DNA of 64,000 nucleotides from Symsagittifera roscoffensis (lineage: Eukaryota; Xenacoelomorpha; Acoela; Convolutidae): positions 47,666,001-47,730,000 of the forward strand of contig NC_087067.1 of the NCBI RefSeq assembly GCF_963678635.1. Reading direction: 5' to 3'. Both the position numbers and the translations under genes were made by a program. Each line of letters starts with the position of its first letter. Position 1 is the first letter of the stretch. Shown piece by piece: positions 22,833 through 33,657 of the stretch. Under the pieces are notes generated by a model that was not told the DNA's origin, did no database searches, and saw nothing but the letters and a program-made list of their open reading frames with translations.

Positions 22833-24250
22833 CTACCGGCTCACTTTCAATTCTTTGTTGGAATACCTTCTCACTTCTTCCAACTTGTTATAGCTCTCCA
22901 TGTCATTCGACTCCCTATTTGGTACAATCAACGGCATATCTTGATATAGTTCCAGGAGTGCCCTGAGGAAGTTTCTTTTGCGGTCAACTCCCTTTTGCCG
23001 AATGATCTTCATGCATTCTCCCAAAACAGGAGTGGGGATACGATCCACCACGAACCTTACAAAGCACAGGGCATCCTTACGCTTAGCCCAGGCTATCGCA
23101 GAATCGTCTTTTGAAATCAACGCTCGCAGGGCTTCCATCAACTCCAGCTCCTGATTCTTTGATTTCAAATCATTACTGGCTTCATATTCCGCCTTCTTGA
23201 TGCCCATCAAGCACCAAGCCAACCGTACTTGCAGGTCAGTTCTCGTGCACGGATGAGCCAGGTACGCTGCCACCGTCGCAGGTGCATGCATCGTCTTGTC
23301 GAAGTATATTTGGAGGGCCGCCCTCCATGAGATTTCCAGCAGTTTTTCCAGCCCGATTTCGTTCGCCTCCGAGGATATTACCGTGCCGTATTCTTTCCGA
23401 TTTAAGTTAGAATTATCCGTAAGCCCTTTCAGATATTCCTGCATGGCTCGCTTCTCGCTCCAAGCCATCAGGTGCCCTCTCGCGGAGTTCCTCGCCTTCA
23501 ACATCTCCACATAACCCCCTGCTCGATCTCCCATGTGGACCGATTCCGGCACAGTGACCCGACTGTACTCGAACACGTCGAGTTGTCCCTCCAGTTTCAT
23601 CCGGACCATGTTGGTTCGCGAGATCTTGTAATCATGGCGTCTTCCAGATTCACACTGACTGATGATCTCCATCTCTAGCTTAGTGTCTGTTAGGGTTCGT
23701 GCAGTCTTCTTTGATTTCGTGGCTGTTGTGGTCAAACCTGCCAAGAGCATAGGGGGTATCAGGTTCTCTTTTTCTCCCCCGGCCAGCGTCGCACCATCTA
23801 CTTGCCCGCTCTCGCCTGAACGACCTGCGCTTGTCAAAGAGGCCACCACTGCGCTGGCTTTTGACTTCACCACTCTCTGGTTCACGGCTCGGTTTCCTGT
23901 CTTCCCTTTTAGCCGCTTCAGCCCCTTTCTGGCTCGTCTGACGGGTAATCATCGGCACTGTCCTCTGTAATTGATTCGGTCAGAACATCAAACTCCATGG
24001 AGTTCATTATTTTCTCCAGGACCTCACGCATAATGGGTTGGTTCAATCCCATCTTCATTATGGACTGCGTCCCATATCGTCGTATCACGTCCCATGACCT
24101 TTCCATGAAGTTCACTCGGCTCCAGGTTGCCCTTGTCTTGCTTTCTAGTTGACTTTGGTATCTCTCCCATTTCTGTTCCGGTAGCGTACTCAGGAAGGAT
24201 ACCCTCATTGACTCTTCAATTTTTCTTCTCCTCGGTGACTCATCGAGCAA
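22833..24250 (-). pseudogene. Ty3 third region, central part, unknown protein
   Basis: The piece 24250-23918 (core ESKTRATWSRVNFMERSWDV) leads through a frameshift into the longest intact piece, 23885-22833 (350 codons). The latter has a predicted mixed helical content, for instance GLEKLLEISWRAALQIYFDK and the segment around LALCFVR-type hydrophobic residues near its middle. It ends at a TAG that is followed in the same frame by LIETVRGQ, so translation originally continued. I do not recognise a family. Confidence 0.6.
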
Positions 24251-25160
24251 TCTTTGTGGATCCCTATTTCAGCACTCTCTCGCCTGAGTTATTGGGTCCA
24301 CCGGGGATAAGTCGGACGACGCGTCCTTTGTAGGGGACATCAAAGACGATGGCGTCATCAGCATTAGACTCCCATCGACTTCCCCATCGTCGTCCTCACT
24401 AAACCGGTATTCTAGCAATTCTCTCTCCAACGCACCTATATCCGTCTCACCCGGCTTTTCTGTCTTTCCCCCGATGTTGTCATCGTCCTGGTCCATCAAT
24501 TCATCATCATTCGGATCAGGTTTTGGCTTAGGTCCTGAAGGTCCTTGTCGTGTGTCTATGCCCGAGTCCGGCCGCGCCGGTACGGTCAGGTCTCCTGCGT
24601 GATAAAAACAATTCATCGTTCACCAAGAATTCTAAGGACTCCTCGCCATGTGGTGCCAGCTCCTCTATCGTTATGTATGAGCCTCCTCTGCACTCCTTTG
24701 CCACTTCCAGCATCACTACTTTCACTTCTCCTGACCACTTCAGTCTTGATAAGTCATCTGTGGGAGCATACACCTCGTTCCACATCTCAGCCGAGACCTC
24801 TGGTCTCCTGGAAGTTGGTGTTTTGATCTTTTTCCTGCTCCAAATATCAGGAAATGTGAAGTCAAACGTGTGCTTGGCTGCAACGTTCCAACTGATGAAG
24901 CGCGGTTCCATCCCTTCACTCCACTTCAGCATTCTCCTCTCTGCATCACGAGCTGCTCCGATGCGAGGGGCAATGACGGGAGATGTGACTGCCAACAACA
25001 TCCTCCTTATCGGTGGGTATCGAGGGCATTGTCCGGCAGCGTCCTGGACCCGGAAAGCCACGCTTGCTGGTTCTCTTTCGCGTGTGCGTAGGCTTCTGGC
25101 AAGAGTGGGACTCTCATTGCCGCTCCTGAATCTTTCACTACTGGATTCCAAAGCTTCGGG
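24251..25160 (-). pseudogene. Ty3 third region, acidic segment, unknown protein
   Basis: On the minus strand, about 25165-25010 reads best in one frame (core NPKLWNPVVKDSGAAMRVPL), 25010-24600 in a second (core EGMEPRFISWNVAAKHTFDF), and 24616-24269 in a third. The third is a low-complexity acidic linker (DPNDDELMDQDDDN) followed by a Ser/Pro-rich stretch. A TGA after TQAREC separates it in frame from the next piece. Acidic linkers of this type usually connect folded domains. Function unknown. Confidence 0.55.
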
Positions 25161-26181
25161 TTAAACTGGATGTGGGAAAGGTCTTCGGCACTTGAAGTTG
25201 TTGATGAAATCCATCAACACCCAACCTGGCTCCGCTATTCTTCCGAACAGCCTATCGTCGCTAGCCAGCCCTCTCAGCTCCCTCTGCTCTACCCAATTCA
25301 GCACGGAACAATCCACGACTGAGATCAGGTTGACATACAACACAGAATTCCTGTATGCCTTGACTTGCACGTCCTGGAACACGAAAGACATCACCGGTCC
25401 ATACACCACCGTGACAAATTCCCGCAGTCCGTGAATCAGAACCAACGGATCGATTCGCATCATGACAGCCAAATCTGTCAGCAAGGGCATGCCACAATAC
25501 TGCTTACACTCACCCGCATCCGTCGCCACCTTATCTTCTCCCGTGACACTTCTGTTCTGTTGCAAGAGATATTGTAGCAGGAGAGTCCTCCAATCTTTTA
25601 TTTTCCTGAGCGAGGCGGTTGCCAACTGCGCGTTGAACTCACGACTTGTTCCCTGGAGTTGTTCGGGGTAACGCAACAGCACAAGCAAATCACCCAGTCG
25701 ACCACGTCGACAGGAAGTATGGCGTCCATCCCACTCCACTTCCACCCAAGATGGCATCTGATTGTTCATATTGTGCCCTTGTGGCCAGTACGTCAGCTTG
25801 GAACTTGTCCAACGACATCGTGTTTACATCCTGCATCAATTTCAACATCATACCCCCAGCTAACTCCCGGTCATCAAACAAGTTCTTCAGATACACGTGT
25901 ATCTCTTTGATCACTGCCGGCGCAAGCTCGAACGCGTCCTCTCCAAAGGTGCACAGTCTTGGTGACAAGTACAACCATAAGTTGTTGTGCGGCTTCGTGC
26001 GCAAAGCCATTGCCATGAGATCTTCTTCCGCTGATGTCATGTTTTTCCTGACTGTCCTTCCCTGCTCATTCTCTGCGTGATCCATCTGTCTGAACCAGAG
26101 ATCGTCAACCACCTGTTGTACTAACAGATGATCGTCATCTACCCCTGGTCTTAACTTCAGCAATCTGGCGAAGTTGGACAA
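25161..26181 (-). pseudogene. Ty3 third region, unknown protein after the SGNH domains
   Basis: 26181-25690 (163 codons) follows the previous piece in the same frame after a single TAG (VLGL*LSNF). A frameshift near 25700 leads into 25769-25161, 202 codons with the core REFNAQLATASLRKIKDWRT and a rather hydrophobic segment around IHGLREFVTVVYGPVMSFVF. That segment could be a buried strand-helix element or a weak membrane segment. It has no flanking charge pattern that would make me call it transmembrane. Family unknown. Confidence 0.6.
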
Positions 26182-26998
26182 CTACAACCCCAGAACCTCA
26201 TCTAACACCAACCGAGTTGTGCTACAATCTTTGAGTCCCTGTATGGCATTGGAAATATCAGCCCAAACGGCAGGAAGCTCAGATCGGGATGGGTAATAAT
26301 TGTTGGGGTCTACCACTCTGATCGGGGCAGGAATTATCACGTTGAACCGTCCCTCTGCTATCGTTGTTACTTTCGTGTACACAAACTGAAGGGGTTCTGG
26401 CAAGACAGCGTACCCTGGTGACAACACAATGAACACCTTCACTACATTTTGGGTGAAACGTTGTTTTGCTGCTGTTTCTACCTCATCCATCGCCGAGAGC
26501 AATGTCATTATCGCCTCCCCTATGACCTCATTGCTCGGGATCGACCCATCCGTCAGACGGGACAACAAACCCCTGCTTTGCAGATGATCATTCGAGCCTG
26601 CAACCACTATCACCTGCGGCTCCATACTGACCACCCTTCGCACATTTATCATCATGCCTATTGTCTGTCCCCAGTCCAATTTAGGCACTTACGAGCAGGT
26701 GGCGTCAGTTCCCTGGCTCTCTGGCGGACGTCCGTAAGATACCGGGTATTCAGAGGTCCAAAGGTATTGTCCTGAGGCAATCCATTCAAGTCTGCGTGCC
26801 GGAGCGTAGTCGTGGAGCTGAATTGCTCCTGCTCTGCTAGCAGCCAATCCACGCCCGGTATCCGATATAGTCGCGACACTGTGGGACTTTCTCCGCCGAT
26901 CATTCTCGTTGCGTCCTCCCGACACGTCAAAGTATTCATGTTCAACTTCGTGACATGTCCGTCTTGTACTGTCCCCAATGACTAGGGTCTGGTCGGTT
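26182..26998 (-). pseudogene. Second SGNH-hydrolase-like domain in Ty3 third region
   Basis: A GDS block (TLVIGDSTRRT, Ser codon at about 26970) lies in one frame. After a frameshift a further block reads VIVVAGSNDHLQSRG, with the Asn codon at about 26592. This corresponds to the GxND block III of SGNH hydrolases. The distance between the two, about 125 codons, is longer than in domain 1 (49), so there would be an insertion. A C-terminal DxxH block is not evident; the segment ends PSRSELPAVWADISNAIQ. I read it as a diverged, possibly inactive, SGNH-like fold adjacent to the complete one. Confidence is limited by the frameshifts inside the domain. Confidence 0.5.
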
Positions 26999-27397
26999 TC
27001 AAAGCAGCACGCTGCCTCGTTCAACTCCCTCCACTGGCACAGCGCTCGTCGACGGTCCTGCTGCTGAAGCAGGGTTTGCCGTAGCGGGCGGGTCATTCCT
27101 CCTAGACACGGTCTGGGAGTTATTCCTGTTCTGATCAACTAATCTCCCGAGTCGGCTTTCAAGCGGTTGTGTTCTGGGAGGAGGAGCAGTCCCTAGCCTC
27201 TCTCTTACCTTTGAGCTCGGAGCGATGGGTGCAGCTGTAGCCGTCTCCGTTGCCAAGGGCCCTAGGCGGTTGATGAGGGATTCGGGCACGCTTGCCCTTA
27301 TTCTATTTCCTCCGGTCGAACTGGTCCAAGCCAGAGAACTGGTCGCCCTCGACTCCTGTTCCACTTCCCTCAACTGCGTCTGAAATACATCATTGAT
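26999..27397 (-). pseudogene. Linker between the two SGNH-like domains
   Basis: 27373-26999 continues the frame of the first SGNH domain after a single TGA (GRH*INDVFQTQLREVEQE). The sequence is Pro/Ala/Ser/Thr-rich (PATANPASAAGPSTSAVPV), typical of an unstructured linker. A frameshift near 27000 leads to the second domain. Confidence 0.65.
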
Positions 27398-28408
27398 TCA
27401 GTGTCTCCCGTGTTGGGTGTTGAAATGTATCCCATCTCTGGTGAGCGCGATGTGATCAATCATGCTCAATATGTTCTCGAGATCCAGTCGCAGCTCACCA
27501 GGGTTGTTTCTCACCAGACTGCGGATCATTTCGTTCCACCGTGTCACGTTACCATTCATAAAATCTGCCACTGTGGTGCCCACCATCGGGTTCTGTGGTA
27601 TCGTGCACAGCACCACCAGCCTGGGCCTATACTTCTCCTTTAGTTCGTTCAGGAGGCAGACCAATAGAGGCTCCCACTTGCTCTCCGGAGTCACTGGGGC
27701 TCTCGAGACGTCGTTGGTTCCCAGCATTATTACCAGCGTATCCAGATAATCTTCGCTCTGGAACTCCATCATCTTGATGACCTGAGCCACTGAGGTTCCT
27801 CCAAAGGACAGAGCGGTAGTCTGACCATAGACGAAGATCTCATTCAGATCTCTCACCAAACTGTCTCCTATGATCAAGTGGCGATTCCCTGGGGGAATTA
27901 CCTGGTCGCTCGTAGCGGTGTTACAGCTCATGTCATTCAGGCAGGCTCGAGGATGCTCCGCGGCCACTTGCGTGAACCGGTGACGTGCCATCAGATTCTT
28001 CCTAATGTCTACCACGCGAGACTTTTGAAAGGTTCCACCATGTGCAGTCCCCGAGGACGCTACCGTGAGGGATGCTCGCTCCGAACTATTGGATGAATGA
28101 TCACGACGTTTGGAAGGAACGATCATACCCAATGTCCGCCCAGTGGTTCTGTTAATCTCATCCATTGTTGCTCTGGCCACTTGATTGAATGACTCTTGGA
28201 ACTGGGGAGCGAGATAGGTGTCAGAAGGGTCTGGTATGGTGTTCCTCTGACTGGGAGCAGACTGTTGGGACTGCTGAGGAGCCTCAGGCCCTCTCGATGT
28301 ACACAGCTCCTGTACTCTTGTCTTGGGGCGTGTGTCCCTGGATCCCTCCGAGGACTTCATCGCCGCTAGAACTTCCTGTGACACTTGGCTCACCTTTGCC
28401 ATATACAA
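27398..28408 (-). pseudogene. SGNH/GDSL-hydrolase domain in Ty3 third region
   Basis: The open piece has 336 codons. Residues 1-170 are Ser/Gln-rich and probably disordered after a coiled-coil start (MAKVSQVSQEVLAAMKSS). Residues 175-330 carry all the SGNH signatures in order: block I LIIGDSLVRDL with Ser183, block II FGGTS with Gly203/204, block III MLGTNDVSR with Asn232, and block V RDGIHFN with Asp325 and His328. The family comprises esterases and lipases that use Ser-His with oxyanion residues Gly and Asn. Substrate unknown. It lies downstream of pol, in env position, in the same direction. The preceding piece and this one share a coiled coil across a frameshift, and a TGA at the end interrupts a frame that continues, so it was part of a larger protein. 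All catalytic residues are still present in this defective copy. Confidence 0.85.
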
Positions 28409-29021
28409 CTCCTACAGTGCTTTATTTCATCCTCCTTGTAGGCCACCTGCAGATCCTCGTACTTTTTTTTTCATTCGTCTCTTTCCCGTTCTATCGCCCT
28501 ATACTCCTGGAGTTTGGCACACAGCTCGCTCTGATCTCTCTGCTTCTTCTCCAACGTCTCAATCTCTATTTTGCTCACCCTCACTCTCTTCGTAGGATGA
28601 GCAGCTGTTGGAGAGTCGACCGAATTTGACGGGCCTGGCCCATCACGTTGTCCTTTCGCTCCAATGAGCGGCTGCGCAGGTTGGATCGGCAAGGGCATCT
28701 CACCTAGCCGATGGTCCCTCTGTTCACCTAGTCCTGGCTCACGAGTAAGGTCGTGGCCAGACATTTCCCCACGCCGCCATCTCATCAGTCGGTTTCGACC
28801 TCTCTCGGCGGTCCCGGACTCACCGAAGGCCAACATCAACACCACTTCGGTAGGGCAATTGCCTCGACCCTCTCGTCCTAACGCATTGAGGAGCGCGACC
28901 ACAAACATCGCCAGCCACAAACTCGTGTAAAGTCACAATCGATCAGCCGCTGATAGATCTCGTCTAGAGTCGCTCCTAGACTCGCTGAGAGGAATTCCGT
29001 TAGTTCATTCGTGTCACCCAT
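28409..29021 (-). pseudogene. N-terminus of the Ty3 third-region protein
   Basis: A good start is the ATG at 29021 (MGDTNELTEFLSASLGATLD). A frameshift near 28920 leads into the frame that contains a short hydrophobic run (WLAMFVVALLNALG) and then an Arg/Gly-rich linker. From about 28570 a coiled coil starts (KIEIETLEKKQRDQSELCAK) and continues through two more frame changes (ERERDE, then KKKYEDLQVAYKED) into the SGNH piece. The continuous heptad-like pattern across the breaks is my reason to treat all pieces from 29021 to 20764 as one original reading frame of about 2,700 codons. Confidence 0.65.
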
Positions 29022-29470
29022 TTATTATCGTGTAGTTTCTTCCGGGTCGTTTGATTCACTGAATTCAATAAACAATTTCTGATCAATCAAGATCTAAAAA
29101 ACAAGTCGCGACTTAAAACCATCATTTTTGGATAAAACATCATTCAAATCTTTAAAACTCTTCATTGAAATTCTCTTCTCAATTCTGACTTAAAAATTTA
29201 GCACCAAGGTGGATCATCCACCTGTATCTTTGTCAGGGTAGCACAAATGAGCGCTGTCACCTTGATTACCTGGAGTAGTCTAAGTCTTTTATGACACAAA
29301 ACATAAAACATATCATAACCATAACATAACACATAAACATTACAAATCTACACTATCACATAAAAACATAATCCCTAATTTTGTCTCTAAAACCTGATCC
29401 TAATCTAAAACTTGACACTAATTCTTATCAAGTGAACTTAATAAAAACCACTTATCACCAAATGCAATTC
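29022..29470 (-). other. Gap between pol and the third region
   Basis: About 450 AT-rich bases without open frame separate the stop of pol from the first ATG of the third region. It contains a run of 'cataaaacat' and 'ataacataac' words near 29295-29330 but no structure that I can assign. How the third region is expressed (subgenomic splicing, as for env, or reinitiation) cannot be seen from the sequence. Confidence 0.5.
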
Positions 29471-29911
29471 CTAGCATATGCTCAGATAGTGTTTTTTATG
29501 TAAGTAAACCTCTATGTCAGTTTCTGAAAATATCACATGTACAAGGGCGTACAACCCTCTCGGATGTAGCTTTCCCCTATTAGGATAATATACTGGTAAT
29601 GAGAGAGAGGTCACTCCTCTCTCAACCAGAAAATCCCTAAGTCGAGTCAAGGCCAATACCAAGCTCTCTGGATCTACGTGTTGCCTATCAGTGGCCTTAG
29701 TAACCAGGAAACACAAACATTTCCCTGGTATCTGTGATGCAACAGGGGGCAGCGCTATCATTCCTCCCACACCAGGCCTCTGTTTCCATAAAAATTCGAT
29801 GTTCTTATACTCTCTTTTGAAATCCGCCGCTAGTGCTGTTTTGAAGCTTACGTCCGCGGTTATCGCTATAGCGCATATGCGTTCCGTGAGTATGAAATCG
29901 CTCTCCGTTAA
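29471..29911 (-). pseudogene. Macrodomain-like C-terminus of Ty3 Pol (TARG1 type)
   Basis: The last roughly 145 residues of the 720-codon integrase frame match the general pattern of TARG1/OARD1-type macrodomains. In order they have a VDL-start strand, CAIAITADV (position of 'aHcvSaD'), a helix AADFKREYKNIEFL, the strand FLVTKATD, the helix LVLALTRLRDFLVERGV, the strand SLSLPVYYP, the helix YALVHVIF and a final ETDIEVYLHKK strand. The family binds ADP-ribose and can remove ADP-ribose or O-acetyl groups. The phosphate-loop GCGLD of active members is replaced by NRGKLHP, while the Lys of VTK is kept, so hydrolase activity is doubtful but ligand binding is possible. The segment is intact in this copy. 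Confidence 0.6.
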
Positions 29912-31860
29912 GACGATATTGTTTGAATAATGGTTCGGTAGGTCAACATACGATTCAAAAATTCGTCCAAAAGGTGGTTTTTTAGCGTTCTCGCCCTCTG
30001 TCTCTAGTTCTCCGGTTTCTCTTGCCGATTTCAATTTTTTAATTATCAGATTTTCGGTGTGGGTGAGTCCTACCACCACTCCCCGGACAAAAATATCCAT
30101 CGAAGTCCCTGTCGATCGCCCAAAGTCTAGGAGATCGATGTTGGATTGTGGAACACGTAGAGGACCATATGGGGCGACCCAGTTGGACTCGGTATTGTCT
30201 TGACTGACGTATTTGATGCCATCTTTATCGACGTCCTGAATAGTCAGGATCGTCTCTTTTGGATCTGTCGGCAGATCATGGAGCCATTCGAGCACCCGCA
30301 AGTTCGTTAGTTCTTGCTCATGAGTCTGTTCCGCTTCTGGTTCGAACTCCACTTCCGGTTCTGATCGATCGTCGATCCGATCCTGATCCATGTCATTCAC
30401 CAAGTCGATTTCTTCTAGCACCACCACTTCGTCCATTCCTACCAGCGAGTCCAACATATCACTTACAACTATCCTGTCTACGACGAAATCCTCGCCGTAC
30501 GGATTGTATTTCTTCTTATCTTTTCCTCTCTTGCTCTGGCGTGTTTCAATGGTGAGAGGAAAGTCAGGCTGTATTCCTTTGTCAATTTCGATTTGTTCCG
30601 GGCAGTCCCAGTCTTCCTCGGCATAAGGTAGAGATTCATCGTCCACCTCTACTCGCTCGGTCAAATCCAGATCCAGTGGTAGGTCGCAATCGTCCACCAC
30701 CTCATTCCGGTCGTTTTTGTCGCGAGTACCCCTTTCATTCACCTCACAAGCAGGATCCACTATCAAATAGTCTCCCTCTTGCATGTCAGCTGGGATGCAC
30801 CAGTCCTCTGACGAGGCATTGTGTGGTTTGATATTTTCGTAATGAGCTGCTCTTCCAGTGCTCAATCGATAAAAACGACCTCTTTGGTGCACCTCTGTTA
30901 TCTGAAATGGACCACGCCATTTCTTTAATAATTTCTTGGTTCCTTTTGGTGGAACCACTTCCTGGAACACCCAGACGTAGTCGCCAACTGAGTAGGCTTT
31001 TGCATCGGCTGTCCTTTTATCAAACCTCCTTTTTTGTCTAATTTGCGCCTGTTGCGTGTTCCTCCTGCATAAGTCATTGAGCTCCTGCTGTCTTCTAATA
31101 ACATCCCGCACGTGCGTTTGCGGTGCTGTTCTCTTCCCCTCATATTCAGGGTAGAAAAACGTCAACGGAAGCGCTTTTTCGTGACCCGTTAGCATCATGT
31201 GCGGACTTATTCCCGTGGTGGAATGCTCGGTGCTGTTGTAAGCACCCATCACTTGCGGCAAGTGCTTGTCCCAGTCATCCATGTAGCGTGAGCAATAGAC
31301 TCTCATCATGGATACCAGTGTGCGATTTTGCCTCTCAACTAGGCCATTCGTTTGCGGGTGATAACTGGTCGAGTGGGCCTGCGCTACCTGCGACCTTTTC
31401 ATTAACTCCTTCGTGAGATCACCCACGAATGCTTTGCCATTGTCCGATTGGAATGTAATGGGGCAGCCATGCCTTGCTATCCACACATTTATCAATTGAT
31501 CGCATGTTTCTTCCGACGATGCTGTCATGCAGGGTGCTGCCTCCGCATATTTCGTAAAATGGTCGATCATTACCAGCACCTGATTATAGCCCGTTGCTGT
31601 CATGCAGATCTTCTGATGATCAATTTGCACCACTTCGTTGAATCCCGACGACTCTATTGACTGTAGGGGGAACCTCAGTTTCCTGGGATCCTTCGCCTAT
31701 TGACATGACAGGCATGCGGCGATCCACTTCTCACAAGCCTTCTTCAATCCCGGCCATTCGAATGGTTTCTGTATCCTGTTGTACACTTTGTCCACGCCTT
31801 GATGGCCCATCTGATCATGTGAACGAAAGAGCAATTCGGTCTGGTACAACTGTGGTAACA
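29912..31860 (-). pseudogene. Ty3 integrase with acidic C-terminal extension
   Basis: The zinc-binding part (HDQMGHQG...CLSCQ) lies at about 31830-31700 and is separated from the core by a TAG. In the core, counted from the start of the open frame at 31633, the catalytic residues are Asp5 (VQIDHQK), Asp64 (FQSDNGK) and Glu100 (TNGLVERQN), giving the classic D,D35E spacing. The GPF/Y-type module (KKWRGPFQITEVHQRGRFY) follows. Then come about 300 acidic residues without chromodomain before the macrodomain-like end. The enzyme joins the element's DNA ends to host DNA in the nucleus. A frameshift near 31860 and the TAG near 31700 break it. Confidence 0.88.
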
Positions 31861-32389
31861 CTATCGAATTGTATTATAAAGGACCTTGTCCTCCTCTTTA
31901 CGTTTACAGGCTACGATTCCGTCCTTGTTCAGGTACAACAAGTCCTTTCTCTTTAGGTAGAAATGCTTCAAGATCTTGTAGCTGTCTTCTTCCAAGTCTC
32001 CTTTGTCAGGTGCTCCATTCTCGATCCATCTCTTCAGACGGCTCGTCATTCTATCATTTCGTTGAGCCCTTAGGAGATCCGACAGCCTGTACCTGGCTTT
32101 CAAATACGTCTTTACCATGTTCATTTGCCCACTCATTATTTCCGGAGCATGAGCATCGTCCATCAACTTGACACACCATATCTTTTTCAAAGGAGTCGCT
32201 TCCCGCACAGATGGTTGCAGGTTGGTACGAACGACCGTACCATGTGGAAGTAATCTGGTTGACCGTTTCGACACTGCTATCAGTTCAAGCTCATCTGCGG
32301 CATTATCCACTACAGTGCCCTGCTCATCGGAGGTATACCTGTCTCTGTCCGGATCCTGATGCATTTCCCTGTCCAGCCCGCGTTGTTTC

Positions 32390-33290
32390 CAGTCCACCAA
32401 CAAGGAATGAATCGCAATCTCCGATACATCAGAATTAGAAGTAGTCTCGGATGTGTTGCCCCAGGACTGCGGTCTCGAGTCATCACTTGAGTCGAGTGAC
32501 TCCACACCATCACGTTCCACTCTGTCTGTGATGTTTCTCGACTCCCCAGACAAAACTCTGTCCATTGGTTGCTTTGAATCCGACTCCCCGGACAAAATTC
32601 TGTCCCTAGGTGGTCTGATCAACCTCTCCCCGGACAAATCATCCTGTACGGGCCTGAAGATGTCCGACTCCCCGGACATGGTTTCGTCCCCGGAAGAACA
32701 ATCTGAGCCCGACTCGTATTCTGCTTTTGCATCTGTGAAATGTACTTTTCTCGTGAAGCTGGATTTCGACTTGACCCTGACTTCCTCAGTGACTTGGACC
32801 GGGATCGGTTTCCCACGCTCTGGGAACGAAGTCCTCAACAAGACATCCTTCGGCATTGAGGTCACCAGCTGGTTCACTATCGACCGGCAATCCCGTTCCA
32901 CATCGCGACCGCGAATGATCACCGGCCTCTTCTCCGTCTTCTCAGTTACGGTCAATCGCTGCAAGGTCTCCATCCACTCACGATCATGTCTGTCGACTTC
33001 TCTATCCAGCAAGTCACGAAGTTTCCCCATGACATCCGGCGCCACATTCACTGTCCTTTTTAGCAGAGGTATGCTGTTTATACCCAGCCTGATAAGCTCC
33101 TGCTGCACCAGATTGGATCGGAGTAGCAGATCCAGCGGAAAGGGTTCACCCCTGGCTAAAACCTTTATCTCAACGGCCGTTTCCACTGGAAGTTCAGGGT
33201 GTCCTGGTATAGGGTGCCCTAACTTATCCAGCCACTTAGTGAGTGGTAGTTTGTCGTAGGTTTCCTTGTCTAGGAATGAAAACCCGTCTT
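32390..33290 (-). pseudogene. Ty3 Pol linker between RNase H and integrase, with SGES repeats
   Basis: Inside the 594-codon frame 33645-31861, about 300 residues lie between RNase H and the integrase zinc finger. The part coded at about 32520-32720 contains four to five copies of an SGES(D/R) word (MSGESDIF, LSGERLIR, LSGESDSK, LSGESRNI), seen at DNA level as repeated 'ctccccggaca' on the plus strand. The linker is acidic and Ser-rich. No fold recognised. Confidence 0.7.
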
Positions 33291-33657
33291 TGATCTCCGC
33301 TTGGTTAGCCTGCTTCTCTTCGAGGCGCTCATAGAATTCTGTCTTCTTACTGAGGCTATCAGCATTCTGGTGCTTGTCACGGGTACGGTGCTCTATGATC
33401 ATGTGGTATCCATCCAGGCGCACGATCCAACGACCAATATAACTTCGGTCCATCGAATAGGTTTTCAGCCAGGCAAGGGCACGATTATCCACACGCAACT
33501 TGAAAGGAGCACTCCCCAAGTAGGCCCTGTACTTTTCTACAAAAGTGATCACCGCGAATATTTCCGCTTTTGGTGCGCCGTACTTCATCTCAGTATCACT
33601 CAGGACCTTACTCCCGTAGGCTATCGGACGGAGAACCGTTCTCACGTTCCACTCCTG
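33290..33657 (-). pseudogene. Ty3 RNase H
   Basis: The catalytic acidic residues of the family can be matched: Asp in LLDMDASAVA (end of the RT piece, before a TAG at about 33655), Glu in KAEIFAVITF, Asp in LRVDNRALAW and Asp in NADSLSKK. RNase H degrades the RNA strand of the cDNA hybrid. The TAG lies between LHQ and QEW in frame with the rest. Confidence 0.85.

Noticed and set aside
24550-25164. 204-codon plus-strand frame and many other plus-strand frames within 20.7-38.6 kb
   Set aside because: They are antisense shadows of the Ty3 minus-strand coding sequence, which carries recognisable retroelement motifs. The plus-strand proteins are Ser/Pro/Leu-rich as expected for shadows.
20764-29021. 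Env glycoprotein in the third region
   Set aside because: No signal peptide, cleavage site or clear membrane anchor could be seen. The recognisable domains are SGNH-type and coiled coil. The position is env-like, the content is not.
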